Assembly: GCF_050433445.1 (NCBI RefSeq)
Contig: NZ_JBNPXF010000006.1
Span: 62,001-126,000, forward strand
DNA from: Kroppenstedtia sanguinis
Lineage (GTDB): Bacteria; Bacillota; Bacilli; Thermoactinomycetales; DSM-45169
Length of the DNA stretch: 64,000 bases
Reading direction: 5' to 3'
Below are positions 49,920-58,417 of the stretch, piece after piece. Within the stretch, counting starts at the first letter, position 1; each line of letters opens with the position of its first letter. The notes under the pieces were generated by a model that was not told where the DNA came from, ran no database searches, and worked only from the letters and a program-made list of their open reading frames with translations. A program made the position numbers and the translations under genes.

Positions 49920-49996
49920 CGATTTTCCCCACATCGGAATTGTCCTTTTGTAACGGACACCTTTGAGAGTCCTTTCTGCCTGTTTGCACTAAAAAT

Positions 49997-50024
49997 TTGA
50001 CAAAAACGATTAACTGAATATACG
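49997..50024 (+). promoter_or_regulatory. SigA promoter of the 50074 gene
   Basis: -35 TTGACA (49997-50002), 16-bp spacer, -10 TATACG (50019-50024); ribosome site AAAGGAGG follows at 50059. Confidence 0.65.
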
Positions 50025-50073
50025 ATCTCGTTAGGCAAAGTCTGTCGATTGATGTCCAAAGGAGGTCGGTGAA

Positions 50074-50745
50074 GTGTTCGAAAAGTTGCTGACCCGAGCA
50101 CGTTCGCTATTTAAGTCTTCCCCACCCTCTGCGCCAGAGCCCTTGGAACCTTCCCCAAAGCCCAACTCGTCCACTGTCCCTGAACCGCCCGTTGAGCCAC
50201 CAGAAGAAAAAGTAAAGGAAGCTGATGACAACGAAAAAATCCTCCGGTACGTGGAAGGGGATTTCACCTTCACCATGCCCTTGGAAGAAGAAGAGCATCA
50301 TGTCTTCCATGAAGCCAGAAAAAAATATGAAGAAGCGAAACTTCAGATGAAAGACGATGACTCTCCTTGGGCAACGAACCAATTGGAAAACCTGAAAGCG
50401 ATGCAATATTGGTCTTTGCAAATTTATTACCGCGACCAGGCCCAACATTTCTACAAGCAGCGCGAGGAAGATCCGGAGAATCTGGAAAAAGCCATCCGAT
50501 ATTGTGAAAAACAGATCGAATACGCCCCCATGGCGATCCGCGCCAACCAGATGAATCCTCAATCCAAGGGACTTCCACAACATTACGGATACAAACAACT
50601 CGCTATCATCCATGAAAAACAAGGCCATTTCCAAGATGCGATCCGCTTATGCAAACAAGCCCTGGAGGAAGGTTGGAAAGGAGATTGGGAAAAACGAATC
50701 CAACGGCTTCAGCAAAAATGGGATAAGGTCAGGCATGTTGATTAG
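50074..50745 (+). CDS. Hypothetical protein A, TPR-like C-terminal (paralogous pair)
   Basis: A 223-residue soluble protein of unknown function. Residues about 15-50 are a Pro/Ser/Glu-rich linker. From 55 on (YVEGDFTFTMPLEEEEHHVF) it is helical, and residues 150-215 resemble a tetratricopeptide pair (AIRYCEKQIEYAPMAIRANQ, GYKQLAIIHEKQGHFQDAIR). The protein at 50960-51613 on the other strand is a clear paralogue, sharing the EGD, CE.QIEYAP and GY..L...E..G motifs. Start GTG 50074, AAAGGAGG upstream. The last four codons and the stop lie in the dispersed repeat that begins at 50733, so the original C-terminus was probably replaced. Confidence 0.78.
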   Translation: MFEKLLTRARSLFKSSPPSAPEPLEPSPKPNSSTVPEPPVEPPEEKVKEADDNEKILRYVEGDFTFTMPLEEEEHHVFHEARKKYEEAKLQMKDDDSPWATNQLENLKAMQYWSLQIYYRDQAQHFYKQREEDPENLEKAIRYCEKQIEYAPMAIRANQMNPQSKGLPQHYGYKQLAIIHEKQGHFQDAIRLCKQALEEGWKGDWEKRIQRLQQKWDKVRHVD

Positions 50746-50905
50746 CCATATTTTAGGCAGGAAATAAGGTCGGGATGGTGGGACGGTGAAGAGTCTTTGC
50801 GCTCTTTGCAAGAGATCGTAGCCGTCTCACCATCCCCATCCCCTCAGAGCGAGCGAAAGGATCGTTTCGTTCCCATCATCCACTTTAGGGTTCATCAACA
50901 GCCCT
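50733..50905 (+). repeat. Mosaic repeat, copy 1 (hairpin module)
   Basis: Begins GCATGTTGATTAGCC, contains GGTGGGACGGTGAAGAG, CTCTTTGCAAGAGATCGTAG and CCCATCATCCACTTTAGGGT. It is collinear with copies at 52076-52285 (plus) and 55658-55853 (minus). The outer arms GGGATGGTGGGACGG and its imperfect complement can form a long hairpin. It lies between two convergent paralogous genes. Confidence 0.8.
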
Positions 50906-50930
50906 GGGATAAGGTTTCGTCCGAAAATTA

Positions 50931-50960
50931 AAAGACAGCCGCTATGATGCGGCTGTCTTT
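50931..50960. terminator. Bidirectional terminator between paralogous genes
   Basis: A perfect 12-bp stem AAAGACAGCCGC/GCGGCTGTCTTT (50931-50942 with 50949-50960), 6-base loop. It overlaps the stop of the minus-strand gene. Confidence 0.85.
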
Positions 50961-51613
50961 TATGAAGTTCCCGCCCGATCCTCCAACTCACGAATCCGAG
51001 CATCCCAGTCCCCTTCCCAATCTTGTTTTTTCGCCTTTTGAGCCAGACGAAGAGCTTCATGCCACTCTCCCACTTCTTCATACAAAGAGATCAGCGTCTC
51101 ATACCCAGGATGTCTCGGAAGATTGAAATTGTACGGATCCATGCGATAAGCCCGCACCGCCACCGGAGCATACTCAATCTGCCGTTCACAGAAACGGATC
51201 GTGCGGTGAAGGGCCACCGGATCCTCATTTCTTTGTTCATAGTAATATTGAATCTTCTCGGTGAAATAATCATGCAGGGCCAAATACTTCTTGGACTCCC
51301 ATTGCTGGTGAACCCGGGGATCGGAATGAACCAGTTTGACTTCTTTCAACTTCCTTCTGGCTCGTTCGTACAAGCGAGCTTCTTCGGCGGAGATCAGCAT
51401 CCGAAAATCCATATCCCCTTCTCGAAAGCGAAATTCCGCCTCATAATCTTCTTCGTAGGCTTTGTCTCGCTCCCGGCGTGCCCGTTCCTCCTGGTATTCC
51501 TCCCATGCCTTCTGAACCCCGACTTTTCCTTTTTCAAGCCCTTTTTCTAGAAACCGTCGCGTCTTCTCAATCATCATCTTTCGCTTCTCTTCATCATTGA
51601 ACAGGTTCAGCAT
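50960..51613 (-). CDS. Hypothetical protein B, TPR-like C-terminal (paralogue of A)
   Basis: A 217-residue soluble protein. The N-terminal 60 residues are a highly charged coiled-coil-like helix (AWEEYQEERARRERDKAYEE). Then FREGDMDFRMLISAEEARLY and a helical C-terminal domain with TIRFCERQIEYAPVAVRAYR and GYETLISLYEEVGEWHEALR, the tetratricopeptide-like part. It matches protein A over the last 165 residues but has a different N-terminal region. No named family recognised; adaptor or scaffold function is likely from the fold (inference). Convergent with A, with repeat copy 1 between them. Confidence 0.78.
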   Translation of the reverse strand: MLNLFNDEEKRKMMIEKTRRFLEKGLEKGKVGVQKAWEEYQEERARRERDKAYEEDYEAEFRFREGDMDFRMLISAEEARLYERARRKLKEVKLVHSDPRVHQQWESKKYLALHDYFTEKIQYYYEQRNEDPVALHRTIRFCERQIEYAPVAVRAYRMDPYNFNLPRHPGYETLISLYEEVGEWHEALRLAQKAKKQDWEGDWDARIRELEDRAGTS

Positions 51614-51719
51614 CGGTTGAACCTCCCGTCCGACTGATCCTCTTGACCCCTTATTATATCATGACCGATGGGTAAGATTACAGCTAATTCCTTTATAGAA
51701 AGAGTTGAGAAATATTCAT

Positions 51720-51963
51720 CTATAGATGAGTATTGACGAGCTTCCCAAATGGATTCTTCCTTACATAAAAACGTCGAACTCCCCATGGCTTCCTCAACGG
51801 GCCCATCCTCCATTGGAACCTCTGCTTCTTTCACGTGAGTGAGTGCACTGTCCAGATCATCAACTTCAATTGACAAATCGGGCACTGGTATCCCAGAGCC
51901 GCCCTCTGAAAGAAAGCGGTGAATCAAGAAACAGGCGGCAAAAGGGAGTCGTGTACTGCCCAA
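51720..51963 (-). pseudogene. Frameshifted C-terminal half of a VOC (glyoxalase-like) protein
   Basis: One minus-strand frame reads PDLSIEVDDLDSALTHVKEA and PMEDGPVEEA, the second half of a VOC domain. At the following ATGGGG the match moves to another frame that reads WGVRRFYVRKNPFGKLVN and then stops at 51720, the standard VOC ending. The N-terminal half is absent: upstream lies the repeat array. A broken gene, truncated and frameshifted. Confidence 0.72.
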
Positions 51964-51977
51964 GCGATCTTTGTTGG

Positions 51978-52370
51978 GCTGAAGCCCTGAAATCGAGGTT
52001 GCGCCACGGGCACTACAATCTGAAATAAAGGTTGCGCCACGGGCACTACAATCTGAAATAAAGTTCGCACCACATGCGTGCTGATTAGCCCTATTTTAGG
52101 TAGAAAATCAGGTGGGGATGGTGGGACGGTGAAGAGCCTTTGCGTTTTTTGCAGGAGATCGTAGCCGACCCTCCCTCCCTGTCCCCTCAAACGACATTTT
52201 ACAACGGAGACAATGGGAAGAGCGAAAGGATCATTTTGTTCCCATCATCCACTTTAGGGTTCATTAACAGCTCTGGTAGCACCACAGGCACAACAATCTC
52301 GATAGATTGAAGCCCTGAAATAAAGGTCGCGCCACGGGCACTACAATCTGAAATCGAGGTCGCCATCCTA
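51978..52370 (+). repeat. Mosaic repeat, copy 2: 33-bp units, hairpin module, 33-bp units
   Basis: About three tandem 33-bp units (core GCCACGGGCACTACAATCTG, 51988-52080) are followed by the hairpin module (52076-52285, as at 50733) and more units (to 52370). The same composite lies inverted at 55541-55918. The pair brackets korAB. The bases 52371-52495 after it hold no recognised gene. Confidence 0.82.
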
Positions 52371-52495
52371 CCATTGATAGAACAACGGACCGAAATGGGA
52401 AACCCCACCCGTATTTACAACACAACTGGTGTAACCTTCATTTCACATCCTCCTAAGTTTTCTGCCTTATTTCGGTACGATGAACCTACTCTGTT

Positions 52496-52534
52496 AAAAA
52501 GACCGCTTCCCTTTATAGGGAAAGCGGTCTTTTT
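52496..52534 (-). terminator. Terminator of korAB operon
   Basis: A long stem (AAAAAGACCGCTT.CCCT against AGGGAAAGCGGTCTTTTT, one-base bulge), 4-base loop, T-run on the minus strand. Confidence 0.88.
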
Positions 52535-52543
52535 AACCATAGT

Positions 52544-53410
52544 TTAAGAAAACTCCGCAACCAACTGGTCAAACTTCTCCCGTTCTAGCTTCAGATCCTG
52601 CTTCGCAAGTCCAGACTCCCGGAATCCCGGAATCAGCTCTTCATAGCTTGGCCGTTCTTTGTTCTGATAAATCAGCCCCGTCACAAGCCCTTCCGTCTCC
52701 ATCAACTTTTGCATCGCCATCATCCGGTTGGAAGGGTCATAGTCCTCGTTCTGATCCAGATTGACCAAATGCTCCTTGAACCAGTCATACGTGTTGATTT
52801 TATTGTAAGTGACGCAGGGACTATAAACATTGATCAGAGAGAATCCCTTGTGCTTCAATCCCTCTTCAATCAGTCGGGTCAATTGTTTCAGATCGCTAGA
52901 AAAACCCTGAGCCACAAACCCCGCCCCCGCCGTAAGTGCCATCTCCAAGGGCGCAAGGGCAGTTTCGATGGAACCTTTGGGAGTGCTGTTCGTTTTAAAA
53001 CCCATTTCACTCCGGGGGGAAGTTTGCCCTTTGGTCAGTCCATAGATCTGATTATCCATAACAATATAGGTGATGTCCACATTTCGCCGGATAGCGTGAA
53101 TCGTATGATTCATTCCGATGGCAAACCCGTCGCCGTCCCCTCCAGCCGCCACCACTGTTAGATCACGATTGGCCAATTTCAAACCCTGGGCGATCGGCAA
53201 TGATCGTCCATGGATCCCATGAAAACCGTAAGCGTTCATATAACCGGAAATCCGGCCGGAACAACCGATCCCAGAGACCAGAACTACCTCTTCAGGCTCC
53301 AACCCCTGACTAGCAAAGGCACGCTGCATGGCGGCCAAAACGGAGAAATCGCCACAACCCGGACACCAGTTGGGCTTCACTTTATTGCGGAAATCCTTAA
53401 ACGTGGCCAT
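52544..53410 (-). CDS. korB: 2-oxoacid:ferredoxin oxidoreductase, beta subunit
   Basis: A 288-residue TPP- and Fe-S-binding subunit of a 2-oxoglutarate (2-oxoacid):ferredoxin oxidoreductase. WCPGCGDFSVL carries two cluster Cys, VSGIGCSGRISGYMNAYGFH a third, and GGDGDGFAIGMNHTIHAIRRN is the TPP/Mg motif. It is coupled to korA (14-base overlap). ATG 53410 has GGAGATG upstream. The enzyme is oxygen-sensitive in many organisms but aerobic Bacilli carry it. Operon between dipeptidase and miaB regions as in Bacillus. Confidence 0.93.
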   Translation of the reverse strand: MATFKDFRNKVKPNWCPGCGDFSVLAAMQRAFASQGLEPEEVVLVSGIGCSGRISGYMNAYGFHGIHGRSLPIAQGLKLANRDLTVVAAGGDGDGFAIGMNHTIHAIRRNVDITYIVMDNQIYGLTKGQTSPRSEMGFKTNSTPKGSIETALAPLEMALTAGAGFVAQGFSSDLKQLTRLIEEGLKHKGFSLINVYSPCVTYNKINTYDWFKEHLVNLDQNEDYDPSNRMMAMQKLMETEGLVTGLIYQNKERPSYEELIPGFRESGLAKQDLKLEREKFDQLVAEFS

Positions 53411-55157
53411 GGACCAACATCTCCTTACATTGATTGTAGATTTCCGAAGGAAGAAAGGGATTTCCATCATATTTGAGAATGTGAGAGATCTTTTCGCCCA
53501 TCCCCACATGAAGCTTGATCAGATTGGCAAGCTGCCCAGTGGCGTTATTCTCCACCACCACCACCCTTTTCGCTTGCTTGATCATAGGTTGAACCTGATC
53601 TGTCGGGAAGGGAAGCAACTGACGGATATGCAGATGATTGACTTTCACCCCGTCCTCCTCCAATCGCTCCATCGTTTCCTGGATCACTCCTCGGGTGGAG
53701 TTGATGCCCAGGAGCAACAGATCGGGCTGAACATGCTCGGCACGGACATGCACCGGATCCTCAAACTCGATTCCCTGACTCAGCTTCCGCAATCTTTTCT
53801 CCATCATCTTTTTCCGGTTCAGTGCTTGTTCCGACGGGCGACCGGTTTCATCATGCTCCACCCCGGTAACGTGGTGAAGACCGTTTTTGACACCCGGCAA
53901 CACCCGGGAAGATACCCCTTCCTCCGTCAGTTCATATCGTTTGTACAACTCGGAATGCTCCAGCTCCTTCAACCCATCCCCATCCGTCACCAGCTTTCCA
54001 CGATCGATGTGAATCCGGTCATAATCGAGGGGTTCCACAGTCTGCTTGCCAAGGGATAGAGCCAAATCAGAGAGGAGAATCACTGGACACTGATATCGAT
54101 CCGCCAAATTGAAGGCTTGAATCGTATCATAGAAGCATTCTTCCACCGTACTGGGAGCGATCACAATCTTGGGGATATCCCCATGGGTGCTGTAAATCAT
54201 AGCATTGATATCGCTCTGTTCCTGTTTGGTGGGAAGCCCCGTACTGGGCCCACCCCGTTGCGTATCCACAATCACGGCAGGGGTTTCAGTCATTCCGGAA
54301 AGGCCGACCGCCTCCGTCATCAGCGACAACCCCGGACCGGCAGAGGCTGTTAATGCCCGAACGCCACCATAATTGGCACCGATCACCATGGAGATAGCCG
54401 CAATTTCGTCCTCGGTCTGCACCACGGTACCTCCGAATTCAGGCAGTCGCCTAATTAAGTATTCCATAATTTCTGAAGAGGGCGTAATCGGGTAAGCAGC
54501 CATCAGACGGGCTCCTGCAGCAATCGCTCCCAGAGCGATCGCATCATTGCCGATCATATAGAGCCGCTTCTTTCCGTCTGATTCCTCCAGCAGAAGTGTT
54601 TCCAGAGGACCTCCGCATTTCTGACGGATTTGCTCCGCCCCTTCGCGAATCGCTTGCATATTTTTTTCGACCACTTGCTCCCCTTTACGGGCAAACTTCC
54701 CTTCAATCACATTTTGAAAGGATTCCAATGGCAATCCCATCAAAGCGCTGGAAGCACCCACAGCCACCATATTCTTCATCTGAGCCAGACCCACATCCTG
54801 TGCAATCCGGGTAAAGGGAATGGAAAAAAAGCGGGCTTGGATCCCCTCTGGAAGGACAGGATTAAACTTAGAGTCCGCCAACACCACCCCATCGGCGTGC
54901 AGTTCTTGGGCATTCAAGTCGATGGTTTCCTGATCAAAGGCGACCAAAATATCCAAATCATCGGAAACCGCCCGGATGGGACGAGTGCTAATCCGAATTT
55001 TGGTATTGGAATGTCCTCCCTTGATACGGGAAGAAAAGTGGCGATAACCGTATAGATAATATCCCAAGCGATTCAGCGCGGTAGAGAAGATCTCACCGGT
55101 GCTGTCGATCCCTTCTCCTTGTTGGCCGCCCACTTTCCACGAAAGTTGCTTGATCAA
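53397..55157 (-). CDS. korA: 2-oxoacid:ferredoxin oxidoreductase, fused gamma-alpha subunit
   Basis: A 586-residue subunit in which the gamma domain (residues about 1-180: GGQQGEGIDSTGEIFSTALN, SSRIKGGHSNTKIRIS) precedes the alpha pyrimidine-binding domain (GARLMAAYPITPSSEIMEYL, ALTASAGPGLSLMTEAVGLS) and a C-terminal domain (LLLGINSTRGVIQETMERLE). Together with KorB it decarboxylates 2-oxoglutarate or another 2-oxoacid and reduces ferredoxin. Start TTG at 55157, with GGAGATG upstream. Confidence 0.93.
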   Translation of the reverse strand: MIKQLSWKVGGQQGEGIDSTGEIFSTALNRLGYYLYGYRHFSSRIKGGHSNTKIRISTRPIRAVSDDLDILVAFDQETIDLNAQELHADGVVLADSKFNPVLPEGIQARFFSIPFTRIAQDVGLAQMKNMVAVGASSALMGLPLESFQNVIEGKFARKGEQVVEKNMQAIREGAEQIRQKCGGPLETLLLEESDGKKRLYMIGNDAIALGAIAAGARLMAAYPITPSSEIMEYLIRRLPEFGGTVVQTEDEIAAISMVIGANYGGVRALTASAGPGLSLMTEAVGLSGMTETPAVIVDTQRGGPSTGLPTKQEQSDINAMIYSTHGDIPKIVIAPSTVEECFYDTIQAFNLADRYQCPVILLSDLALSLGKQTVEPLDYDRIHIDRGKLVTDGDGLKELEHSELYKRYELTEEGVSSRVLPGVKNGLHHVTGVEHDETGRPSEQALNRKKMMEKRLRKLSQGIEFEDPVHVRAEHVQPDLLLLGINSTRGVIQETMERLEEDGVKVNHLHIRQLLPFPTDQVQPMIKQAKRVVVVENNATGQLANLIKLHVGMGEKISHILKYDGNPFLPSEIYNQCKEMLVHGHV

Positions 55158-55540
55158 ATGATTTCATCTCCTTTGGTTCTACCCTGCAACTGTCGCACCC
55201 TTATCATTACAGTTTTCATGAACCGATTGACTGTATCTTTTCACTTCATAAAGGGATGCTGGATGCCCACCCGCCACCGCCAAAAATCTGCGGTTTGCGG
55301 GTTTTCTCACACCCGTTGTTCAGTTATTCATTCTAGACCCCTGGCCCTTAAAAAGCAACCACTGTATACCGCCTACCAGGCGGGGAGATTGTGTTTCACC
55401 CACACGACCGTTGCCATCCAACAAGGAAGTAATGACTGGCCACTCCACATCTGACCATCGGGCAGGGGCAAAGGCCTACGCAAGCAACACAGGGAAGATT
55501 GTTGCCCCTAAAAGCCCTCTCGTAAGACTTCTCCGCTGGG
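55158..55540. other. korA upstream region, no gene
   Basis: About 380 bases. It contains a possible minus-strand -10 (TAGAAT near 55333) but no recognised coding sequence. It runs into repeat copy 3. Confidence 0.4.
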
Positions 55541-55918
55541 TAGGATGGCAACCTTTATTTCTGGTTGTAGTGCCTTTGGTGCATCCTTTATTTCAGATTG
55601 TAGTGCCTTTGGTGCATCCTTTATTTCAGATTGTAGTGCCTTTGGTGCTACCAGAGCTGTTAATCAACCATAAAATGGATGACGGGAACGAAACAACCCT
55701 TTCCCTCTTCCCATTGCCTCCATCATAAAATGTCGTTTGAGGGGACGGGGAGGGTGGGACGGCTACGATCTCTTGCAAAAAACGCAAAGGCTCCTCACCG
55801 TCCCACCCTCCCGACCTGATTTCCTACCTAAAATAGGGCTAATCAACATGCCTGTGGTGCGTCCTTGATTTCAGATTGTAGTGCCTGCGGTGCTACCTCT
55901 ATTCCGGGCTTCAGCCCA
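55541..55918 (-). repeat. Mosaic repeat, copy 3 (inverted relative to copy 2)
   Basis: Read on the minus strand it repeats copy 2 in order: 33-bp units (core CAGATTGTAGTGCCTTTGG on plus), hairpin module (GGAGGGTGGGACGGCTACGA on plus, 55658-55853) and units again. Here the hairpin arms GGGTGGGACGG/CCGTCCCACCC are perfect. Read as protein on the plus strand, the units give an 11-residue repeat (PLFQIVVPLVH), but with no credible start. Confidence 0.82.
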
Positions 55919-56040
55919 TCGCGATTGTTGTGCCTGTGCACATAAGGTCGCTTTGCACCCTTAGGGCACAAGTCTCGCCAGGGTCGCTTACCGCTTCCAG
56001 GTCTCGCTATGGCAGCACACGACTCCCTTCCACCGGCCAT
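55919..56040 (+). repeat. Dispersed repeat copy (ACAAGTCTCGCC family)
   Basis: ACAAGTCTCGCCAGGGTCGC to CTCGCTATG (55967-56010) repeats the modules at 8392 and 28448. It directly adjoins mosaic copy 3. Confidence 0.7.
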
Positions 56041-56068
56041 TTTCCGGTTAATCAACAGCCCTGACCGC

Positions 56069-57010
56069 CTACAAATGTCTGCTATAAAACTCATGCCAGT
56101 TTGTCCAAGTCCACCGTTTCACTAAATGTTCCGGATAGCGCTTCAGCAATTCTTCACCCAAGGAAGGGAGCTTGCCGATGTGTTCCAATCCCGGGATCTT
56201 CTGTTGGATTCCGTCAAAATCAGACCCAAAAGCGATCCTCTCTTCTCCTCCCTGACTACAGATATATTCAATATGCTTCAAAAGGTCATCCACTGTGGCT
56301 GCATCCGGATCATCATGGACAAACTGAGGAACAAAAGTGATCCCGATCAATCCCTGTCTGTCCACTAAAGCCCGGATCTGATCATCCATCAGGTTCCGCC
56401 GATGAGAACAAAGGGCGCGAGCATTGGAATGGGAAGCGATCACCGGCAGATCTTCCTCCATCACATCCCAGAATCCTCGGACCGAAAGATGGGAAACGTC
56501 CAGTACCATCCGCAGGCGCTCCATCTCCCGGACCAACTCTCTGCCGAAGCGGGTCAGACCGCCCCCTCGTTCTTCTTCAATCCCGTCCGCTACTTCATTG
56601 GCGTAATTCCAAGTCAAACCCACCTGACGAACCCCCAGTCGGGATAGGGTCCGCAGATAGCGAAGGCTCCCTTGCAACGCATCCGCCCCCTCCAAGGACA
56701 ACAGCCCCCCCATCCGATTTTCCTGGGTCAGGTTGTTCAACTCCTCCGGCGTTCGGACCGGTTGCACGCCCCCTTTTCGGACGACCTCTTCATAGAACCG
56801 ATCCACTTGTTCCAATGCTACTTGCCAGCTTTGACTGCGAGGAACATTCTCCGGGACAAAGATTGCAAATACCTGCAATAGCACTCCCGCTTGTCTGGCT
56901 GTATCATAGGTTACATCTAGGTCGTTCCCCTTTCCGTAGAAGTCCAGGTCCCCCTCCGCATCTTTCCAAAGTTTATACAATACATCACAATGACCGTCCA
57001 TCCACCTCAT
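56069..57010 (-). CDS. Membrane dipeptidase family (M19) zinc peptidase
   Basis: A 313-residue enzyme of the renal-dipeptidase family. Metal ligands: DGHCDVL near the start (His-x-Asp), LSLEGADAL (Glu), VLDVSHLSVRGF and VIASHSNARALCSHRRNL (His pair), then IAFGSDFDGI (Asp). No signal peptide, so cytoplasmic despite the name. Substrate is probably dipeptides, including D-amino-acid or L-Ala-containing wall peptides (family knowledge). Start ATG 57010, GGAGG upstream. Lies between spoVS and korA, the Bacillus order. Confidence 0.92.
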   Translation of the reverse strand: MRWMDGHCDVLYKLWKDAEGDLDFYGKGNDLDVTYDTARQAGVLLQVFAIFVPENVPRSQSWQVALEQVDRFYEEVVRKGGVQPVRTPEELNNLTQENRMGGLLSLEGADALQGSLRYLRTLSRLGVRQVGLTWNYANEVADGIEEERGGGLTRFGRELVREMERLRMVLDVSHLSVRGFWDVMEEDLPVIASHSNARALCSHRRNLMDDQIRALVDRQGLIGITFVPQFVHDDPDAATVDDLLKHIEYICSQGGEERIAFGSDFDGIQQKIPGLEHIGKLPSLGEELLKRYPEHLVKRWTWTNWHEFYSRHL

Positions 57011-57139
57011 ATTGTATCCTCCTATAATCATTGTAAAAAATATTGGGTTTTAGTGATTTTGGATCGTTAAGGGTTATCTCCATCATCCGATCCGATCGCC
57101 TTCAAACGAAGTAAATCACACAATACTTCGATTGTAAAC

Positions 57140-57176
57140 ACAAAAGAAAACCTGTTTATAATTTATAAACAGGTTT
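57140..57176 (-). terminator. Terminator of spoVS
   Basis: A perfect 13-bp stem AAACCTGTTTATA/TATAAACAGGTTT (57148-57160 with 57164-57176), then TTCTTTTG on the minus strand. Confidence 0.82.
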
Positions 57177-57198
57177 AAGTGTTCGGTTGTCATTCCTC

Positions 57199-57459
57199 TC
57201 AGCGAGGCTCCACGATCAGCTTGATTGCCGTCCGTTCCTCACCATCGATGACAATATCGGTGAAAGCAGGAATACAGATCAAGTCAATTCCACTAGGCGC
57301 AACAAATCCTCGTGCAATCGCAACCGCTTTGACGGATTGATTGAGTGCACCTGCTCCAATGGCTTGGATCTCGGCATTGCCTCGTTCTCGCAGGACGCCT
57401 GCAAGTGCACCAGCGACGGAGTTCGGGTTGGACTTTGCTGAAACTTTTAATACTTCCAT
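57199..57459 (-). CDS. spoVS: Stage V sporulation protein S
   Basis: An 86-residue Alba-like protein, MEVLKVSAKSNPNSVAGALA to EERTAIKLIVEPR, almost identical in length to Bacillus SpoVS (86). It is needed for progress past stage V and coat assembly. GAGGAGG precedes the ATG. A good SigH promoter lies 45-70 bases upstream, in line with the known SigH control of spoVS. Confidence 0.96.
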   Translation of the reverse strand: MEVLKVSAKSNPNSVAGALAGVLRERGNAEIQAIGAGALNQSVKAVAIARGFVAPSGIDLICIPAFTDIVIDGEERTAIKLIVEPR

Positions 57460-57501
57460 ATCGGCTACCTCCTCGATGGTTTGGAGTGAATCCACTGTTA
57501 A

Positions 57502-57529
57502 TATATTCGGCAATCTTTTATAAATTCCT
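57502..57529 (-). promoter_or_regulatory. SigH promoter of spoVS
   Basis: Minus strand AGGAATT (57523-57529), 11-bp spacer, GCCGAAT (57505-57511): an exact fit to RnAGGAwWW-N11/12-RnnGAAT. Confidence 0.82.
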
Positions 57530-57602
57530 TCTATTTGTTGCTATCAGCCTTTATTTTCCGTAATCCCCGGAATCTATAGGTTTTTATCGGGATCCACCTC
57601 AA

Positions 57603-58394
57603 TTATTCAAACCAAGGCTGGTCATCATCCAAGCGAAGCCGTTTGATCCCCGTCGCCTTTCCTGTCGCGGAATTCAAATCAATCAGCACGGCATTCAATT
57701 GGTTTCTACCCTTGGCCACTTCAAAACGAACCGGTAACTGTGTTAAAAACTTCTTTATGACCAATTCTTTGTCCATCCCGAGCACACCGTCATAGGGGCC
57801 CACCATTCCCACATCGGTCAAATAGGCGGTTCCCTGGGGCAAGATCCGCTCATCGGCAGTCTGAATATGGGTATGGGTCCCCACCACCGCAGATACGCGG
57901 CCATCTAGATACCAAGCGAGAGCCAGCTTCTCGGAGGTGGTCTCCGCATGGAAGTCCACCAGCACCGGCGGATTTCCCTTCAATTTTTTCAAAATTGCAT
58001 CCGCCTCTCGGAAAGGACAATCCAATGTGGATAGAAAGGAACGCCCCATCAGATTGATCACCACCAACTCTCCACCGGCAAACTTCAAGTGGACGTATCC
58101 TTGTCCCGGAGTGCCTTCCGGGTAGTTGGCCGGGCGAACCATCCGTTCTTCACCATCGATAAAATCAAAAATCTCCCGTTTATCCCAAGTGTGATTTCCT
58201 AAAGTAATGCAATCCACTCCGGAACCATAAAATTCCCGGGCGATAGGTCGCGTAATCCCTCGCCCGTCGGCGGCGTTCTCCCCATTCACAACAATCAGGT
58301 CGGGATGATGAGCACGTTTCAACTTCGGCAGATATTCCAAAAGAGTTTTTTGTCCCGACAAACCGACCACATCACCGATCATCAGTATTCTCAT
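57603..58394 (-). CDS. ymdB: YmdB-type phosphodiesterase
   Basis: A 263-residue calcineurin-like phosphodiesterase. Metal-site motifs: RILMIGDVVGLSG (Asp), VVNGENAADGRG (Asn-Glu), LGNHTWDKREI (Asn-His), VDFHAETTSEKLA (His-Glu) and VGTHTHIQTADE (His-x-His). Bacillus YmdB hydrolyses cyclic nucleotides in vitro and affects the motility/biofilm switch. Follows rny, as in Bacillus. GAGGAG upstream of the ATG. Length matches (264). Confidence 0.94.
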   Translation of the reverse strand: MRILMIGDVVGLSGQKTLLEYLPKLKRAHHPDLIVVNGENAADGRGITRPIAREFYGSGVDCITLGNHTWDKREIFDFIDGEERMVRPANYPEGTPGQGYVHLKFAGGELVVINLMGRSFLSTLDCPFREADAILKKLKGNPPVLVDFHAETTSEKLALAWYLDGRVSAVVGTHTHIQTADERILPQGTAYLTDVGMVGPYDGVLGMDKELVIKKFLTQLPVRFEVAKGRNQLNAVLIDLNSATGKATGIKRLRLDDDQPWFE

Positions 58395-58417
58395 CGCTTA
58401 TAGCACTCCTCTTCAGG

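Noticed and set aside
51978..52370. Possible CRISPR array
   Set aside because: The 33-bp units are contiguous with no unique spacers and there are no cas genes.
55411..55728. 105-codon plus-strand frame with 11-residue repeats
   Set aside because: It is produced by the 33-bp tandem DNA repeats and lacks a convincing start; treated as repeat, with the coding idea kept as a finding.
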